The notes beneath the pieces are model-generated. The model saw only the letters and a program-made list of their open reading frames with translations, ran no database searches and was not told the DNA's origin. The translations under genes and the position numbers were made by a program. Positions 6,668 to 7,733 of a stretch of DNA of 7,733 nt are shown here, one piece after another. This DNA comes from Rubrivivax sp. Lineage in GTDB: Bacteria; Pseudomonadota; Gammaproteobacteria; Burkholderiales; Burkholderiaceae_C. The stretch's first letter is position 1. The number at the start of each line of letters is the position of its first letter. The DNA is taken from NCBI GenBank assembly GCA_027484885.1, contig JAIXSD010000324.1:1-7733 (forward strand), read 5' to 3'.

Positions 6668-7141
6668 ATGAAATTGAATCTGCGCTCCTCTCTGCTGCCA
6701 CGCGTCGCCCTGCCCATGACGGCCCTGCTGGCCCTGTTCTGGGTCACCGCGCCCCAGCCGGCCCTGGCCGCCACCGAGCTGATCGTCATCGCCCACAAGG
6801 ATGTGGCCCTGGACAAGATCAGCCCCGAGCGTGTCACCCAGATCTTTCTGCGCCAGCAGCAGAACTGGCCCGACGGCCAGCCCATCCAGCCCATCGATCT
6901 GCGCGAGGGCACCAGCCTGCGCCGCAGCTTCTACGACCAGGTGACCGGCCGCAGCCCCGGCCAGCTGCGCGCCTACTGGGCACGCCAGAGCTTCACCGGC
7001 ATGGGCCTGCCGCCGCGCCAGGTGGACAGCGACGAGGAAGTGACCCGCCTGGTGCAAAGCACGCCCGGCGCCATCGGTTATGTCTCGCGCAAGCCCAGCG
7101 GCGCCGGCGTGAAAGTCCTGCTGACCGCCAATCTGGACTGA
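6668..7141 (+). CDS. Small one-lobe PstS-like periplasmic substrate-binding protein
   Basis: A 157-residue protein with a signal peptide: basic start (MKLNLRSSLLPR), hydrophobic core (about 13-27) and PALA cleavage site near residue 34, giving a mature part of about 122 residues. Its order of elements, a first beta strand LIVIAHKD (38-45), SPERVTQIFL (52-61), WPDGQPIQPIDL (67-78), RRSFYDQVTG (85-94), YWARQSFTG (103-111) and TPGAIGYVS (132-140), matches the PBP-like/PstS fold used by phosphate-type binding proteins, especially the GxIGY element. Full PstS proteins exceed 300 residues with two lobes; this is about half, as in the small PstS-like proteins often found beside sensors. No permease or ATPase genes are adjacent, so transport is unlikely; presenting a ligand or signal to the downstream membrane sensor is more plausible (inference). 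Phosphate as ligand is not shown. Confidence 0.85.
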   Translation: MKLNLRSSLLPRVALPMTALLALFWVTAPQPALAATELIVIAHKDVALDKISPERVTQIFLRQQQNWPDGQPIQPIDLREGTSLRRSFYDQVTGRSPGQLRAYWARQSFTGMGLPPRQVDSDEEVTRLVQSTPGAIGYVSRKPSGAGVKVLLTANLD

Positions 7142-7149
7142 CCCCGGCC

Positions 7150-7733
7150 ATGAAAGCCGCCGCCACCCCCCCCGGCCTGGAGCAGGCCTCCTGGCTGCGC
7201 CTGCTGGCGCCGGCCAGCTGGCTGTCGGGGCGGCTGAGTTTCTCGCGCAAGTTCCTGCTGGTCGGCGCGGTCATGCTGCTGGCCCTGGCCTTGCTGAGCT
7301 GGCCTCTGCTGCGCAAAGCCGGCCAAGACGCGCAGAGCGCCGAGCTGGAACGCCGCGGCCTGGCCGCCCTGGCGCAACAGGCGGCTGTGCTCAACACCCT
7401 GGTGCGCCAGCGCGGCGAGCTCAAAGCCGAGCGCAGCGAAAGCCAGGCCAGCCAGGCCGCGAGCGCTGAGCTGAACGCCTTGCTGGCCTGGGCTGCCGCG
7501 CCGCCTTTGGCGAGCAGCGCCTTGCCCAGCACCCTGCCCAGCACCCTGCCCGCCCTGGCCCAGCGCCTGCAGCAGCAATGGCAGCAGCTGCAAGACCTGG
7601 CCGCGCAGGACGACGACGCCCAGCGCCGCTTCGCCGCCCACACCGGCACCATCAATGCCTTGCTGGCCCTGATGCGCGAGAGCGCCCGCGCCCACCGCCT
7701 CAATGTCGACCCGACGCTGGACGCGGCGTTTGA
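7150..7733 (+). CDS. Inner-membrane sensor protein, N-terminal part (chemoreceptor- or GGDEF-type likely)
   Basis: An open frame from ATG 7150 to the window end gives 194 residues with no stop. It has a short cytoplasmic N-terminus (about 1-34) ending in LSFSRKF, a hydrophobic transmembrane segment (about 35-54), and a periplasmic helical region rich in Gln, Ala and Glu (about 55-194) including FAAHTGTINALLALMRE and a NVDPTLDAAF stretch. The H-T-x-x-I-x-x-L-L-x-L ... L-x-[LV]-D-P pattern resembles the four-helix-bundle sensor of many betaproteobacterial methyl-accepting chemotaxis proteins and diguanylate cyclases (from memory). The second transmembrane segment and the output domain lie beyond the window, so chemoreceptor, GGDEF protein and histidine kinase all remain possible. 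It follows the PstS-like stop by 8 bases without a strong Shine-Dalgarno, suggesting coupling. The binding protein just upstream is its likely partner (inference). Confidence 0.75.
   Translation, partial: MKAAATPPGLEQASWLRLLAPASWLSGRLSFSRKFLLVGAVMLLALALLSWPLLRKAGQDAQSAELERRGLAALAQQAAVLNTLVRQRGELKAERSESQASQAASAELNALLAWAAAPPLASSALPSTLPSTLPALAQRLQQQWQQLQDLAAQDDDAQRRFAAHTGTINALLALMRESARAHRLNVDPTLDAAF
7525..7548 (+). repeat. Two tandem copies of a 12-base unit inside the sensor gene
   Basis: CCCAGCACCCTG at 7525-7536 and again at 7537-7548, followed by CCC, encoding LPSTLPSTLP together with the preceding Leu codon. The unit is a multiple of three, so gain or loss keeps the frame and only changes a Pro-rich turn between periplasmic helices. 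Confidence 0.7.

Noticed and set aside
5227..6912. Antisense open frame of 561 codons over the porin-like and PstS-like genes
   Set aside because: It spans two genes with good ribosome sites, signal peptides and recognisable folds on the plus strand, and its own translation shows no domain.
6668..7141. Part of a Pst phosphate transport operon
   Set aside because: The protein is only about half the length of PstS, and the neighbours are a barrel and a sensor rather than permease or ATPase genes.

Overview
The window is very GC-rich DNA with codon third positions almost always G or C and tightly packed genes. Protein style (Ala/Leu/Gln-rich, a C-factor-like SDR with a 'VAGV' motif, a porin / one-lobe PstS-like protein / membrane sensor cluster) suggests a betaproteobacterium of the order Burkholderiales, perhaps near Roseateles/Paucibacter/Rubrivivax. 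That placement is inference from style, not from a marker gene. No tRNA, rRNA, CRISPR array, insertion sequence or phage gene is visible.

Layout. (1) Positions 1-1087, minus strand: a two-gene operon, first a complete short-chain dehydrogenase/reductase (SDR) of the C-factor type, then, 11 bases downstream, the N-terminal part of a single-pass membrane protein of unknown function that leaves the window at position 1. (2) Positions 1088-1369: a divergent intergenic region of about 280 bases, unusually rich in short perfect inverted repeats. (3) Positions 1370-5179, plus strand: one large regulator of 1269 residues. It has an N-terminal OmpR-type winged helix plus BTAD domain, a nucleotide-cyclase-like domain that has lost its catalytic residues, a STAND-type ATPase with intact Walker A, Walker B and GxP motifs, and a long TPR-like helical C-terminus. 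(4) Positions 5180-5247: a 68-base gap with a small hairpin and a clear Shine-Dalgarno sequence. (5) Positions 5248-7733, plus strand: a three-gene operon coding for an exported outer-membrane beta-barrel (porin-like), a small one-lobe periplasmic PstS-like binding protein, and the start of an inner-membrane sensor with a periplasmic helical domain, cut off by the window end.

How the genes may work together. The last three genes place one protein in each envelope layer, with stop-to-start gaps of 13 and 8 bases, so they are very probably co-expressed and may form a trans-envelope sensing chain (barrel, periplasmic binder, membrane transducer). The output domain of the sensor (chemotaxis, diguanylate cyclase or kinase) lies outside the window. 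The big STAND regulator lies directly upstream on the same strand and could control this operon, its own gene or the divergent SDR operon; the sequence does not prove any of these. The most unusual items are the regulator's domain order with a dead cyclase domain, and the envelope-spanning gene trio.
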